Below are positions 24,371 through 36,935 of a stretch of DNA of 64,000 nucleotides, piece after piece. Source of the stretch: Patiria miniata. Its lineage: Eukaryota; Echinodermata; Asteroidea; Valvatida; Asterinidae. The stretch's first letter is position 1. Each line of letters starts with the position of its first letter. The stretch covers positions 9,114,927 to 9,178,926 of the forward strand of contig NW_024037063.1 of assembly GCF_015706575.1 (NCBI RefSeq), given 5' to 3'. A program made the translations under genes and the position numbers. The notes beneath the pieces are model-generated. The model made no database searches. It saw nothing but the letters and a program-made list of their open reading frames with translations, and had not been told where the DNA came from.

Positions 24371-24374
24371 ACAA

Positions 24375-24486
24375 ATATTTTGGGGGGGGGGCTAGCACGG
24401 TGGATCTAGATTTTTTTCAGGGAGGCGTGCTGAAATGTAGACCGGTTATTTTTTCCAGACACTTAGGCCTCCGAAAATCAATAGGT

Positions 24487-24528
<42 letters not shown>

Positions 24529-24723
24529 CTCATGCCATATTTTCAATGGGGAGCGCCAATAAAACCCTAAAATCATTCACACTATTAACTAATGCACCCT
24601 TGTCATGTACATCACAATCCTTCTATTTGCTAATGCATTTTTTTTTTTTTACAGAATTTATTTTGGGGGGGCTAGACAAAAAAAATGGGGGGGGGGAGGC
24701 TACAACCCCCTAGCCCCCCCCCC

Positions 24724-24760
<37 letters not shown>

Positions 24761-24770
24761 TAGAACCGCG
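24375..24770. repeat. Poly-G/poly-C repeat element (G52 ... C35)
   Basis: A 52-base G run (24487-24538) and a 35-base C run (24725-24759, preceded by a further C run at 24714-24723) lie about 190 bp apart. GGGGGGGGCTAG-like words (24382, 24665) sit beside them and a TAGAACCGCGCCTAG edge follows. G run and C run can pair as an inverted repeat. Similar G/C-run elements are common in marine invertebrate genomes. Run lengths in assemblies are unreliable. Confidence 0.7.
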
Positions 24771-26458
24771 CCTAGTGTGCTGCGCAGATAATGGAGGATC
24801 GAGGATACATTTGAATGGGTCTACGGTTCTTCAAAATTGGCAATGGACAAATGGTCCAAAACAGTCTTCGTTATAAATCATTACCAAATCATATCTCTAT
24901 TATTTCTTGTCCAATTTCAACAAATCTCTTGAGAAAAGAAGACTCTTGCCGTACAAAATGTACAGTGCAGGATCAGCGCTCTATCCGTTAATTTGGCTGA
25001 AATCCGATCTCGTGTTTTCGCAAGGTACCCTTCGGACAAACTGCATGGCTACGGAGGATTCTTATACCTCCATGCAGACATGCACCCGGACGGGAAAGCT
25101 GGAAATTTATTGCAAACAAAATGTGGTGTGATTACAGCCAGCGACTGACACAATTATAGGCATATAGGTTTGCCTTGGCCTAGTGCGTTCGCTACCCGTA
25201 CACGTATCAACAACGAATTATTTTGAAATTCCAACACCGTTTACCGGTGTCAAAATCTACGGTCCCAGCGGACAGGCCAGCGGCACAAGTACACGTACAC
25301 CCGTGAATTTCCAGCCAGCTTCACATAGCGCGTGTCACGTGATGCAATGTGCATGTGAACGATCGAACGATGTTTATGTATTACGCAGACATTTCTTACT
25401 ATGGTTGGCCGTTGGGGCAAACCCAAAAGAATGATCCCCGATCTATAAATAAAATGATGTGTAAACTATCAAAACACTGAATAATCAATAGAAAGTACCA
25501 AAGAGTCAAATTATCTTCCTGTTAAATTCTGAACTTGCCCATTAGAATTTCGGGGGTAAAAGCTCTTGCCAACTACGGTTGAATTTATGGAGCATGTGGC
25601 TGTCCATACAAAATGTCGCTCAGTGTAATTGTAAACAAAGTCATGTCGTTGCGCGGAGTGATTTGCAAAAAGTTTCGCTGGAACTACGCTGCATCGAAAG
25701 TCCTGTTTATTACGTCACGATTTACTATGTTTTGTTTGCTGCCCCCAACGACGACTTTTACACAAATTGCACGTTCGGGTCGAAACAGGACCTAAAAAAC
25801 AGCTCTCAAAAGTACCTTTTGTATCAATTTCATGAAAGAAACAATAGTCGTTTTTATTTCATCACACCCTAGGCTACATATACCCGGAAAATGACGGAAA
25901 TGTCTTCGAGTATTCCACAACCTCTTTAATAAACCACTATTGAATTGAATTAAATTGAATTGATTTGAAGGATAGTTTTAAGCTATGGCAGGAGCTATGT
26001 CACTTGCTGGACGGTTGGTCGGTAGGTCTGTCTGTCTGTTACCGAAAATTGACCAACAATATTTGACCAAAATTAATTGACTAATAGCCATGCTGTCGTC
26101 AGTAAATTCACTCTTTACGAAAGTTTTCGGAACACGGGTCTTGTTTCTATCGATGCGCATGCACGTTTATTTTGCATACGTTTGTCCCCAAACATTTTCC
26201 AAAATAAACCCCCTAAGTGTCCCATAAATTATAGCTATTTGTTAACGTCGGAAAGATGTTCATGAACAGTCTGTAAATGGAAGCAAAATATGTACAGTAA
26301 TGTTATAGTCCCGTGGTATTTTGTGTAGCGGTTGGACGGTATCCAGAAGGAGGAAATATAATGTCCTCAAAGTGGTGTTTCATATGTGCCATCGGCGTCG
26401 CATTTTTCGCCAGAGCTTATTGTTCACTTGCAATTGCTATTCTTGCTTTTGATTGTAG
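24771..26458. other. No convincing gene; old repeat tail
   Basis: Non-coding. Near 25905-25965 the segment ends with AATAAA and a degenerate (ATTGA)n tail, resembling the 3' end of an old retroposon. The word ATTCCACAACCTCTTTAA there recurs inverted near 16960. Otherwise nothing assigned. Confidence 0.3.
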
Positions 26459-26581
26459 ATCACCCACAAAGATATGGAGCCAGCATAGGACACATCGGCA
26501 CAGTCAGCGGTAGTACGAACCCTACCATTGTTGGTTCTACTGAAGTTAATTTCACTTTCAACTCACCGAGGGAGGGACCAG
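26459..26581 (+). CDS. Candidate internal exon of host gene
   Basis: A 123-nt open segment sits between a good acceptor (TTTTGATTGTAG) and donor (GTAAAT). In the frame allowed by phase 1 it encodes HPQRYGASIGHIGTVSGSTN followed by PTIVGSTEVNFTFNSPREGP. The exon is symmetric (phase 1 to phase 1), so it can join exon 567-633 upstream and exon 59661-59753 downstream without breaking the frame. No known domain is recognised; the peptide looks like ordinary protein rather than transposon sequence. It may belong to the ROCO-like gene or to a different gene. Splice evidence is sequence-only. Confidence 0.45.
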
Positions 26582-28499
26582 GTAAATATAATCTTGTTGG
26601 ACACAATAAAGTAGTTTGATATCTTAGATCAAGTGTTAATGTATATTTAGAGGGGGAATGGGCGGGGGGGGGGGGGTGGTGGTATAAACATAATAATGTC
26701 ATTCAACTAGCTAGAGAGTCACCGATTTTTTTTGGTACAACTGTAACCATTTCAATGTAAAATTATGGTGGACACATTATGAGGACGCTATTTATAGTGG
26801 TTGAAGTCTTGTAATAATTTTGTTCCTCTATGGGTGCAGACCTGTAAATAGGCCCAAAATTGCTTACACAGACCAAATCACAATTTGTATGCCCTCAATT
26901 GTTGTTATTAGAGCATTTTGTGGGTTATGAACATGAAGGTCTGTAAACAATATTGGTTGATGACGTGCACAGGATACTGCTAGCTCGTACTTCTGTGAAA
27001 TTCGTATCATGACAGTGGCTCCTAGAATTGCTCTATTTTGCAATGGAGCGCAGGCATCGTTTTTCAAAATGGCGATGGGCCACATGACTACTTTTAGGGG
27101 TGATCATCTTTGCATGGAAATTTCTCCAGAAAGTCATCGGCTTACCATGCAACAATTGACAGCAAATTAAAGATGATAAAATAAACTTTAATTTCTTTAA
27201 TTTGATTGGTGTCCTACCTCTTGGAGAGTTGTAGGTTGTCACCACCTAACTTAATTTGGGCTTGATATGTACTCTATAATTTCAACTTGAGTTCACTGTG
27301 GTGACCCCGGGATTCATTCAAATCAAAACATCCAAATGAAATGACCACGTCTTCTGTTTTGAACGTATTTACAATTTATTTACAATATATACAACATCCG
27401 GAACATTAAACATACATGAGAAATTTACTGAAGTTTGGTTACAAGATTCCTTTTACACTCGGGATGGTATGGGCTTACTTATTCTTTCAAAACAACAATT
27501 ATTCAATTACTTCGCAACACTTACTTTACTGTCAATCATATATAGCAAGAAAATTATAGTTCTGAAATTGAGTTCTGCCGACTTAATAGTTGGTGAAAAT
27601 ACGTGTTGCCCCTGTATTAGTCGCCAGGTAGTCTGTTTGTTGCCACTCCCGGGTCCTCACTCCCTAATGGTAGCGGTGGGCCTTCGGCACTGAACTACGC
27701 TCAGCTCGAGGCTCTGGTACGGCTCACTGCGGCCCTGGTGCCGCGTAACTCTCTGGCTACAGATTGGTGGGGAACGGGGTGGCCATGGTTATTGAAGTTG
27801 GTTCCTTGTTTGGAGCGGCTACAGGTGGGTGCTGCTATACCGGACTTCAGCTCTTCAGGGCTAGTGTATTTCGGCACTGACTAGTACTATAGTAATTTTT
27901 GCCGAACTGGCTCAAACTGATGATCGGTAACTGAAATTTCACCAATATATCAGCTACCCTGGATAAGTCATCGGTCTACACCTCATTTAGCACTCTCACA
28001 AACTCTCTCTCTGACTTCTCTGGTCTATACAGAATGTAGATCGTTTTTGCCCATTTTCTATATAAAACATACCAATTGTACATGCGTTTCAGTGTGAATA
28101 ACCATGGCCTGCATTTTTAAGGTGTTACGTAAGTTGTTCCAGTTTTACAATACCTTGCGCAACGCCTGGTGCGTTGAATGCTCCTGAATGCCGTTGAAGG
28201 CTTTTGTATGAAACGCGACTGCGCGCGGGAACGATACTGAGTGCTAATTGGAGGGAAGTTCAATACGTCATTACAACGGGGAAAGTTAACGCGTGAATAG
28301 ATTGACGTACGCGTAAAAGGAAAATACCAAACAAAAAAACAAAACAAGAACGGGTTTTGACATAGGTACTAAAAACAAAATTGGAACTTCGCGTATTTTT
28401 TTTAATGAGGTCTATTGGCGTTGATTTACGGGTCTGCAACCTCATACCAACGCCTCCCTATGTATAACACATCTGAAAAATAGGCTGAGTCACTCATTT
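26582..28499. other. No convincing gene
   Basis: Presumed intron. There is a G run near 26664. From about 27296 (TGTGGTGACCCCGGG) a stretch of 600-700 bp has LTR-like composition, but no primer site, matching partner or target duplication could be seen, so it is not called as an LTR. Short frames only. Confidence 0.3.
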
Positions 28500-28764
28500 A
28501 TTTTGCATTGATGCATGAATGAATGGAGTAATGGGATGTTGGGTAAACATTTAATAATCATGGTTGATAACATGAGCTGTTGGTCAAAGAGACAAAAAGT
28601 CACATTTTCTACCACTGCGTCAATTCTTGATGACTCCAAGATTGCACATCAGGTGTGTGTTGGGTTCCTGTCCATTCCTGTCAAACTGTTGTCATCAGTA
28701 TGGAACTCTGTAATGTGACATTTGATGTTGCTTTTCGACAGCTATATGCCACCGGTCTCTAACC

Positions 28765-30264
28765 ATGATTCACGCACGGTGTAAGTGTCTTTTGTTATTG
28801 ACAATTGCTACTACATTGTCCCTATCAACCATGTACACGGGGAAAGCACTGCAGTATACCAAGGATGAACTGATAATCATCCAAGTCAAAATGACCAACC
28901 CAAGATCTAAACTCCCCACCAAAGTGTTCGATAACATTAGATCGCTTGGTATCACTAAAAGGCACCATCAACATAGGGGTTGCCGGGGAGGAAAACGAAA
29001 AGAAGGGGATACGACCAAACACCTTGACAAGAATGCCCTAACTTTGACACACCTCGGCCTGATAAACTGTCAATCTGCTTGTAATAAGTCAGATTTGATT
29101 ATAGATCACATTCGTGACTATAGCATTGACATCCTAGCTCTAACAGAAACATGGTTTCGTGCTGAACAAGATCGGAACACCGCTAGTATAACTCCCAAGG
29201 GATATAAGCTGGTACATATCCCCAGAAAAGGGCGTCGATGTGGTGGTGTCGGACTAGTCTACAAGTCTAGCTTGACGGCGTCTGTTGTCAAGCAGTGTAG
29301 CCATCCACCGCCATCTTCCTTTGAATCTATGGAAGTTGACATTCATAACCATGACAACAAGCACTTCCGAATCATTGTGTTGTACCGTCCACCACACAGC
29401 TCATTAACTACGTTCATGGATGAGTTTGCCTCCCTTCTTGATTGGTATGCGTTGTTCACTGGGCAGCTTATTATACTAGGAGACTTCAATATCCACTGGA
29501 ACAATGACGCCACCACCAGCACCCCTTCAGCTAATGACCGGCGTTTTGGTAACCTCCTCACACAGTTCAACATGCAACAATTGGTAACCACTGGAACTCA
29601 CACATCTGGTCACACAATAGACTTTGTGATCACACGACAATTCGACACCCTCGTACAATCTGTTGACACATCGGACTTTGTGTCCGACCATTGTGCTGTC
29701 CATTGCCGGTTGGACTTGCGTAAACCAAGATATGTGAGGCACAAAATCACGTTTCGGAAGATCACTGCGATAGACCCCACTAAATTTAAGGATGACATTG
29801 CCACATCTCCGCTCATCACATGCCCTGCAGATACGCCAGACACCTTAGTCGACCAGTACAACTCTGTACTCTGTAAACTGCTTGACTCTCACGCTCCCCC
29901 CAAAACCTGCAAAATTGTAGATAAACCAAAAATGCCTTGGTACAACAATGACATCGCAGAGGCCAAACGCAAGCGTCGTCAACTTGAACGACGCTGGCGA
30001 AAATCCAAGTTACAGATACACCGTGAGATGTTCCAATCGCAGAGAGATCTGGTAAAATCCAAATACAGGTATTACCAGACGAATTACTACTCAGAGAAAA
30101 TCCAAGGCTGTGATGGTGACCAACGTGCCCTTTTTCAGGTCATAAACCATCTCCTGCACAAGAAAACAACACCCATACTCCCATCATTTTCTTCACCCTA
30201 TGAGATGGCTACCCATTTTCTGACTTTTTCGACAGCAAGATCTCCAAGATCAGAAATGACTTAG
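28765..30264 (+). pseudogene. LINE-B endonuclease domain ORF
   Basis: 499 codons. The N-terminal part has the motif common in L2-type elements, a GITKRHHQHRGCRGGKRK basic run (about residues 68-85). The APE endonuclease follows: LINCQSACNKSDLI, ILALTETWF (catalytic Glu, about residue 128), GGVGLVYK, IILGDFNIHW, HTIDFVITR and SDHCAV. After it comes a basic linker (RKRRQLERRWRKSKLQIH). The domain nicks target DNA. The frame ends prematurely at 30264 by a one-base shift; the downstream frame continues as DFFDSKISKIRNDLAEMDPG, so endonuclease and RT were originally one polyprotein. Confidence 0.92.
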
Positions 30265-30269
30265 CAGAA

Positions 30270-31915
30270 ATGGATCCCGGCATTAATCCTGCGCAGGCAG
30301 ATCTTGAATTTTGCCAATCTCCCCTCTTATCCTTAGCACCTGCATCAGACACGGAAGTGATGAAGATCGTCAAGAGTGCACCGACGAAGACCTGCCCTCT
30401 TGACCCAATACCGACATCGTTGGTAAAGGATCACATCAACGTGTTGATTCACCCTATAACACTGATAATCAACAAGTCACTCGCCACAGGTCACTTCCCG
30501 ACATGCTTCAAGACAGCTCTCATCACACCCGTCATCAAGAAGAAATCACTGGACTCTAATGATCTAAAGAACTATCGTCCAATTTCAAATATGCCTTTTA
30601 TGTCGAAGGTTGTTGAGAGAGTAGTTGCAACCAGGTTGAATGCACATCTCATTCAACATAACCTGCGGGACAACCTCCAATCAGCGTACACTAAGTTTCA
30701 TAGTGTTGAGACGGCACTTGTCAAAGTTCACAACGACATAATGCTCGCTGTTGACAACAAAAGGGTTGTTCTCCTGGTTCTGCTAGATCTCTCAGCAGCC
30801 TTCGACACCGTTGACCATAAAATCCTGCTACATAGGTTACAGTATCACTTTGGGGTACAGGGATCTGCACTTTCATGGTTCAGATCATACCTCCAAGATC
30901 GATCTCAGGCTGTCAACATATCAGGAGAGTTGTCTGATCGGTCAGTTCTCCGACATGGGGTTCCGCAAGGGTCCGTATTAGGACCTCTGCTGTTCATATT
31001 ATACATATCTCCTTTAGGGCGCATTGCAAGACGTCATGGCCTACACCCTCATTTTTATGCAGATGACACACAACTCTATGCCACCTTCTGTCCAAGTTCT
31101 CCTGGTGATGACACTATTACACACCGTATTCTTGAAACATCCCTGAAAGACATCCAACAGTGGATGACAGCCAATCTCCTCAAATTCAACGCAGCTAAAA
31201 CACAGTACCTTGTCATATGTTCTCAGCACATCAGACACAAAGTCAACATCTCTGACATACACATAGGAGATACACATATCGCTCCTTGCTCTGAAGCCCG
31301 CAATCTTGGTGTCATTTTTGACAAGTCAATGAACCTTGAACGACATGTCTCTTCTGTTTGTCAGTCCTCTTACATACATCTACGACGTATAGCAGCAGTA
31401 AGAAACTCACTTACATTCTCTGCCGCAGAACAACTCATCCATGCCTTCATATCATCCAGATTAGATTTTTGCAATAGCCTACTTGTAGGTCTACCACAAC
31501 ATACGATAAAACGTCTCCAACTTGTCCAGAACTCTGCCGCTCGCACACTCACAAGAACGAAATCATCTTCCCACATAACACCCATCTTGCGCAAACTTCA
31601 TTGGCTACCAATCCAGTACCGCATCCATTACAAAGTTCTCCTTCTTACTTTAAAGCTCTTCATGGTTTAGCCCCACTGTATCTGAAGGAAATGGTTCAAC
31701 ATCGTCAACTGAGACCAGGTCTGAGGTCGTCGTCATCCAATATACTGTTTGTCCCGAAGACTCGTTTGGCGACCTACGGAGACCGTGCATTTTCCAGCTC
31801 TGCACCGCGTCTGTGGAACGCGTTACCAGACGAGTTAAGGGCAATACACCAATTATCTCTCTTCACACGCCAACTAAAGACCCACCTCTTCAATCAGTTT
31901 CTTTCTCACACATAA
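30270..31915 (+). pseudogene. LINE-B reverse transcriptase
   Basis: The RT contains the ordered blocks CPLDPIPTSLVKDH, LKNYRPISNMPFMSKVVERV, VLLVLLDLSAAFDTVDHKIL, HGVPQGSVLGPLLFILYISP and the catalytic YADDTQLY (about 31058-31081). After these come NLGVIFDKSMNLERHV and the thumb/C-terminal region. A one-base shift near 31645 moves the end (KALHGLAPLYLKEMVQHRQL ... LWNALPDELRAI) into another frame that stops at 31915. Motif spelling is typical of the L2 branch of CR1-like elements. Catalytic residues look intact; the two frameshifts would block full translation. Confidence 0.93.
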
Positions 31916-32148
31916 TGACCTCTACCTTCACACACACTGACTTTTCACTGACCGGCGCCTTTGAATGACTATTTTTGTCAGATACTGTGCGCCTTACAAA
32001 TGCTTTGTTATTATTGTGTTCTGTACGCATCACCTTGATTTGGACTATTACCCTGCGTGTGAACCCTACGTGTGTGGAGCAGTTCGTACACACAAAAGAG
32101 AACCTATTGTTGACAATCATTCGTCCATGAAAACAATCCAACAGTTAA

Positions 32149-32832
32149 GCCCCTGTCACACCTTTGCGTATCCTAATTCCTTATGAGTTCCTTATCAAGA
32201 ATTTTCAATACGCAGCCGTACGCTCAATTAACATCTAAATGTTTTGATGACTTTGACTTATGTGCGACGCACATCAAGCGTACAAGTAACGAATTCAGCG
32301 CATCCATTGCGTATGAGATGCGTATGAGTTGCGTATGCAGTGCACAACATTATTTTTCTGGCTGCGAATAGGTCAGTATGCAGTGCGCATGCCGAGCGTA
32401 TTCCGGACGCACCCGACTTATGCCGACCGCATGCTTGACGCACTTCTGAGCGTATTCCCGCCGCATTTCCGCCGCTCGCCGTTCAGCGTGCGTTGCATCT
32501 GCGCTACAAGTACGCTATGTATACGTCCAATACAGGCGGCTCATATGCTGACGGGGTGCGTTCCGAACACATAGCGTACTCGTAACGCACTCGACCGATG
32601 CGGGACCGATGCGCTGCGTATTTCTAACTTATGACCTGAGTAACAGCGTACGCAGCGTATTTCTGTGCATGCCCAAAACTATCCTGCGTACTGGGCCGTA
32701 CCATGCGTATATCTGCGTACATAAAACCTACACAAAACGATAGAGATTCATATCAGGTGCGTATTGTGCGTACGACTTCGTATGAAAAAAATGTCAATAA
32801 GAATTAGGATACGCAGAAGAGTGATAGGGCCC
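32149..32832 (+). mobile_element. Harbinger-like non-autonomous element A
   Basis: 684 bp, starting GCCCCTGTCACAC and ending GTGATAGGGCCC, with TAA at both edges (32146-32148 and 32833-32835), consistent with a 3-bp TWA-type duplication. Subterminal CGTATCC, TACGCAG and GTACGC words recur inside and form many small inverted repeats. There is no coding potential. It is the forward arm of a large palindrome with the next element. Confidence 0.75.
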
Positions 32833-32835
32833 TAA

Positions 32836-33329
32836 GGGCCCTGTCACACTGATTTTTTTCGTACGCATAATACGCACCTCATATGCATCTCTATCGTTTT
32901 GTGTAGGTTTTATGTACGCAGATATACGCATGGTACGACCCAGGATAGTTTTGGGCATGCACAAAACTACGCTGCGTACGCTGTTACGCAGGTCATAAGT
33001 TTTAAATACGCAGCGCATCGGTCCCGCATCGGTCGAGTGCGTTACAAGTACGCTATGTGTTTGTGACGCACCCCGTCATCATATGAGCCGCCTGTATTGG
33101 ACGTATGATACTTAACGTACTTGCAGCGCAGATGCAACGCACGCTGAACGGCGAACGGCGGAAATGCGGCGGGAATACTTGTACGCTCGTTACTTGTACG
33201 CTAGATGTGCGTCGCACATAAGTCAAGTGATCAAAACATTTCGACGTTAATTGAGCGTACGGCTGCGTATTGAAAATTTTTGATAAGGAACTCCTAAGGA
33301 ATTGGGATACGCAAAAGTGTGACAGGGGC
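32836..33329 (-). mobile_element. Harbinger-like non-autonomous element B (inverted)
   Basis: 494 bp with the same ends as element A but in opposite orientation, separated from it only by TAA. The outer edge is GTGTGACAGGGGC followed by TTA. It is shorter than A, with an internal deletion near 33180-33190. The two together can fold into a hairpin with arms of about 500 bp. Either one copy inserted at the duplicated target of the other, or an inverted duplication occurred. Confidence 0.75.
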
Positions 33330-34020
33330 TTAAGAAGCTTTTGCTACCGAACCTGTTGTGTAGTAAATGCTGAACAGTAGAGGAAAGCTTTTATTCGTAC
33401 AGAATAAAGCATTTGCCTTTCATTAATGTTTTTTTTTTCTCAAAGTAACTGCTTTTGCATTTTGCTTAAACTTCCTAGAATTTGCTAGTTTTTATTCATA
33501 TGACCCCACCTCTCAGCATTATGATAACGTATGATTCCCTTTCTTTGCGCATTGTCTCATAATTACTAATGTTTAGGTGATACTTACTTCCGGTGTTAAC
33601 GGAAGTGTTAATTTTATATCCCAATTTTCATATCTCACTAATTATCAATCAGAGGGGGTTGGTACCAAATATGAGCAAAGAACAACATTCCAACAAAAAA
33701 ATGTCGCATTAACATTACCATGCAGTCTATTGCTCTAATGTTATGACGTCATGAATATTTAATAAGGCAATTTTATAGCCATCATTTCTCAGCAGTATGA
33801 TAAGCTTTAATACTGACTCTTTGCATATTGCATCATAGTGTACTTGGGGTGTTCCTGCTCGAATGTCAAGGTAATTTTAACCCTAACTACTTCTGGTTTT
33901 ACTGGAAGTACAATTATTAAAGATTATAATATCAATTCTACTGTGCTCTATTAACCCATAGAGTATACATGTATGTATTATTCCCTAGAGGGCGCCAGCC
34001 ATACGCTAAGATTTATTACC
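33330..34020. other. No recognised feature
   Basis: AT-rich spacer between the Harbinger-like pair and the DIRS-like left end. Imperfect repeats of TTCCGGTnTTAACGGAAGT occur around 33588 and 33895. No coding potential. Confidence 0.3.
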
Positions 34021-34021
34021 C

Positions 34022-36190
34022 ACAATACCTTGCGGTCCACCCGCCATACTTCCTCTTTTCTCTTAGTGGCGTTACGTGAACGACATATAATATTTACAGA
34101 GCTCTCGCTTTGTACATTTCTCAGTCTTTCCTCAGCCATTTTTATAGCGAAGTTCATAGTTTCAGTCAACTATTACTGTTTCTACACAGTTTATTCTCGC
34201 GATATTTCTTAGGCGTTCCGGGTACATTTCGGGAGTGAGTCCTCGCACAGCAAAGGTTACCGTTCCCTCCTCCCGTCACACGGTTCTTACGAGACCGTGT
34301 GCATGAGGCTTCGCACAGGCTGCAAGTAGCTCATGCCGTACCAAGCTAGCGAGGTTTCGCACAGGCTGCAAGTTACATCGCTAACCATAATTACATGACC
34401 AATATTAACGTGAGGCTACACACAGGCTGCAAGTAGCTCACGTCGTACGGAGCAAGTGAGGCCTTGCACAGGTTGCCGGCTACCCACTAGTATGCGCTCG
34501 TACGTCACGACCGTTCGACCGTTTAGGCTTTTGGGCTGAAAGTCCCTCATCACGCCGTACCGAACGGACAAGGCTTTGCATGGGGGAGTGTCGCAAGAGT
34601 TATAAGCCACTCACCCACTACTAACTGACCCATCAATGTGATATTCGCTTATTAGCCAATCCCCGGCATGCTGCACCGACAATCTGCAAAACGACTGCCG
34701 CGGTTATTCACCCGGCGATACCATTTTATTTAACCGGCAGTTTCGTTGTCCCACAGCTTTTCTGCTATACCAAACGATTGAGACTTTATACGGGGTGAGC
34801 CGCGAGTGTCGCATAAGTTGCAAGTCACTCCCTCCTTACCTACGCTACCAGTTACCGTCTAGTCAGCGTGATAACTCGCTATTAGCAAACCCCTCACAAT
34901 GCACCGAATACTCGGTGCAGTTTCTTTTTCATTACGAACGCCGCTATTTTACCGGCGACTTGCTGTTATTTACCAGACATCTTTTCGTTGTCTCACAGCG
35001 GTGTTGCTCTAGTAGCAAGCTGCTCTCCCTTACCTTCACTACAAAGTTACCGACCCATTAGTGTGGTTAGCTTCTTAGCAAATACCTCACCCTGCACCAA
35101 ACAAATTTGGGGATTTCACTTTCAAAACGAACACCGTTGTTAAACCGGCAGTTTCGTTTTCTCATAGTACATATATTGATCAACGCGCAAGACACCGAAT
35201 TGTTGGTGCTTTCATCTTCAAAACGAACGCCATTATTTTAACCGGCAGTTTCGTCTCATAGCAGTGTTGACCAACAGGCGGGACTTCTCAACATTAACTG
35301 CAAGTTGTTAACTCGACTGGCACGACTTCCCGACCAGTCGGACTGAGATTTCGCTTTTAGCAAATCCCTCACGCTGCATCGAATAATTATGTGCTTCGCC
35401 TTTAAAACGAAAGCCGTTACATGTATTAACCGGCTCTTTCGTTAGCTCACAGTTACATGGTGTGACGCTCCAGGCGTCTTATTCTGATTAGTTAATTTAT
35501 ACTATTTGACAGGCCTATCGCTCTTTTCCAAACTAGTCTTCTGGCCGCCCCAAGATTGTACTTGCCGCCACACTATCCGGACTATCCACACTATCTGGTG
35601 ATTTCCAAAACTCATCCAGGTGCCGCCCCTGCGGAGACCGACGGCCGCGCAACCGCTTCTGCCGCCATCCACTGGCATCGTCGGCCGTGTCCACGGCCCC
35701 AATACCCGGCAATCCGGGTGCCATCGCCCCTGGGTCCCTCTACAATCCGAGACTGATTCTTCTCAGAAGTAGAAGGAGAAACGCAAGTCGACAGATACAA
35801 TCCCCATGTATATCAAATCATAGCTCCGTCGGCTACCAAAAAACAATTCAGAACCTGTCTGAAACCTGTTCAGCCTTCTCCAAGCAGACTGCCGCAGCTG
35901 ATCCAGGCCCATCGTCTCCTTAGCTCCGACCGGCCCCGAATCCTAATAAACCCCACACGTTTTCCCGACCTCCAGACACTCCAGTCGTGTAGGTATTTAC
36001 CCCTAGTTCCTTCGGACTCGCCTTCTGAACCTCCTGCCCTGGACCAAGATATTTCCTCTTCCCCGTCACATCGTTAGGCCAAACAAGAGGACAAAACTAA
36101 GCCAGCCTCCACTGACCACACTTTATCGCCTGGTACAAGACATGGCGCACTGTTTTGGGTTCTGTGAACCCAACACCTACTACACAGCCG
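34022..36190 (+). mobile_element. DIRS-like element, left part
   Basis: The edge at about 34030-34075 (ATACCTTGCGGTCCACCCGC then CATACTTCCT) matches, inverted, the segment at about 53047-53085. Inverted terminal repeats of this kind are typical of DIRS retroelements. Downstream lies a long leader with a tandem array (34600-35460), then a proline-rich frame (about 35550-36130; APAETDGRATASAAIHWHRR and neighbours in broken frames) that may be the remains of its Gag-like ORF1. The sequence becomes unlike DIRS after about 36190. The partner right part is placed at 51200-53085, so the two may be one element opened by later insertions; this is inference. Confidence 0.5.
34600..35460. repeat. Tandem repeat of about 170-210 bp in DIRS-like leader
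   Basis: Four to five diverged units share TTAGCAAATCCCTCAC, a CTGCACCGAATA-like word, AAAACGAACGCCGTTATT, AACCGGCAGTTTCGTT and TCTCACAG. The upstream part (34262-34560) carries a related shorter repeat (CGCACAGGCTGCAAGTAGCT). The array could be regulatory for the element or a replication by-product. Confidence 0.7.
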
Positions 36191-36420
36191 AGATTGTTAA
36201 AACGACTAAATTGAAGGCCAGGTATATGTGGAAAAGTTCTCTACAAAATCATTTCACGGCATTTTTTTGGTAATAGCTGGCATCCTCATGATCTGAATGA
36301 GATCTGAATGAGACTGATTGGGATTGAATAATGTCATTGAATGATATCCACTGTATGTAATAACTTCTTGGCTTACGTTAAACAACCCTATTACAGATAT
36401 TTTTCTGTGCTTGAAGTTAA

Positions 36421-36935
36421 AGGGGCAACTAGGTCCTGAAATCCCGAAAATGTCATGTTTTGGATTGTAAACCTATCTTATTTCAAACATCTGGTTGAAT
36501 GGAAACCAACCCTATGTCTCACTGTTCCCGAGAAAAGACGGGAAAACGGTTGTTTACATCGGACATGACGGAGTACGAATACGCTTTTCCTGTCGTTTTC
36601 AGACAATGTACGACATACACGTTGTGTGTGTCTTACAACACCATGCTCGCGAACAGCGGTGACCAATCACCAATGCTCAAAATGTGGTGTCTTTCACAGC
36701 CGCAAAACACTTTACGGATAAAATCACAAATAGCACCCCGAACAGCTCGACTTTTTGGGGTCGCCGAAAGTCGTTCTCGCACGCATAATACAGGAATAAC
36801 AATAAAAGCCCAGTTTTTAAAGGATAGTTGTGTGGATGTTTATATCCTACTTTCAAAATGTTCTTTCCGATTAACATCATTTTGTTCAAAGCACGTTTTG
36901 TAGCCCAATTGGGCTGTTCCAGGACGCAGTGCCCT
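36421..36935. mobile_element. TTAA-flanked inverted-repeat element
   Basis: 515 bp with imperfect inverted ends (AGGGGCAACTAGGTCCTG and the complement of CCAGGACGCAGTGCCCT). It is flanked by TTAA at 36417-36420 and 36936-36939. Joining the flanks gives a continuous LINE-like reading (EVKYRYDKSRSPWMSEDI), so it sits in LINE-C. TTAA duplication suggests piggyBac-type mobilisation, although its ends differ from the insert at 8925. The inside has open frames but no recognised protein. Confidence 0.7.

Larger units (their letters stand above)
28500..32015 (+). mobile_element. LINE-B: L2/CR1-like retrotransposon, near full length
   Basis: A + strand non-LTR element with an endonuclease frame (28765-30264), an RT frame (30270-31670) and a C-terminal frame (to 31915). 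It ends in the L2-style 3' terminus GCGCCTTACAAATGCTTTG followed by a short TTATTATTG tail near 32015. Only two single-base frameshifts (about 30220 and about 31645) separate the frames, so it is comparatively young. The 5' limit is not visible; 28500 is a guess. Harbinger-like elements follow immediately at 32149. Confidence 0.85.

Noticed and set aside
27296..27970. Possible second solo LTR
   Set aside because: Composition is LTR-like, but no matching partner, primer site or flanking duplication could be found.
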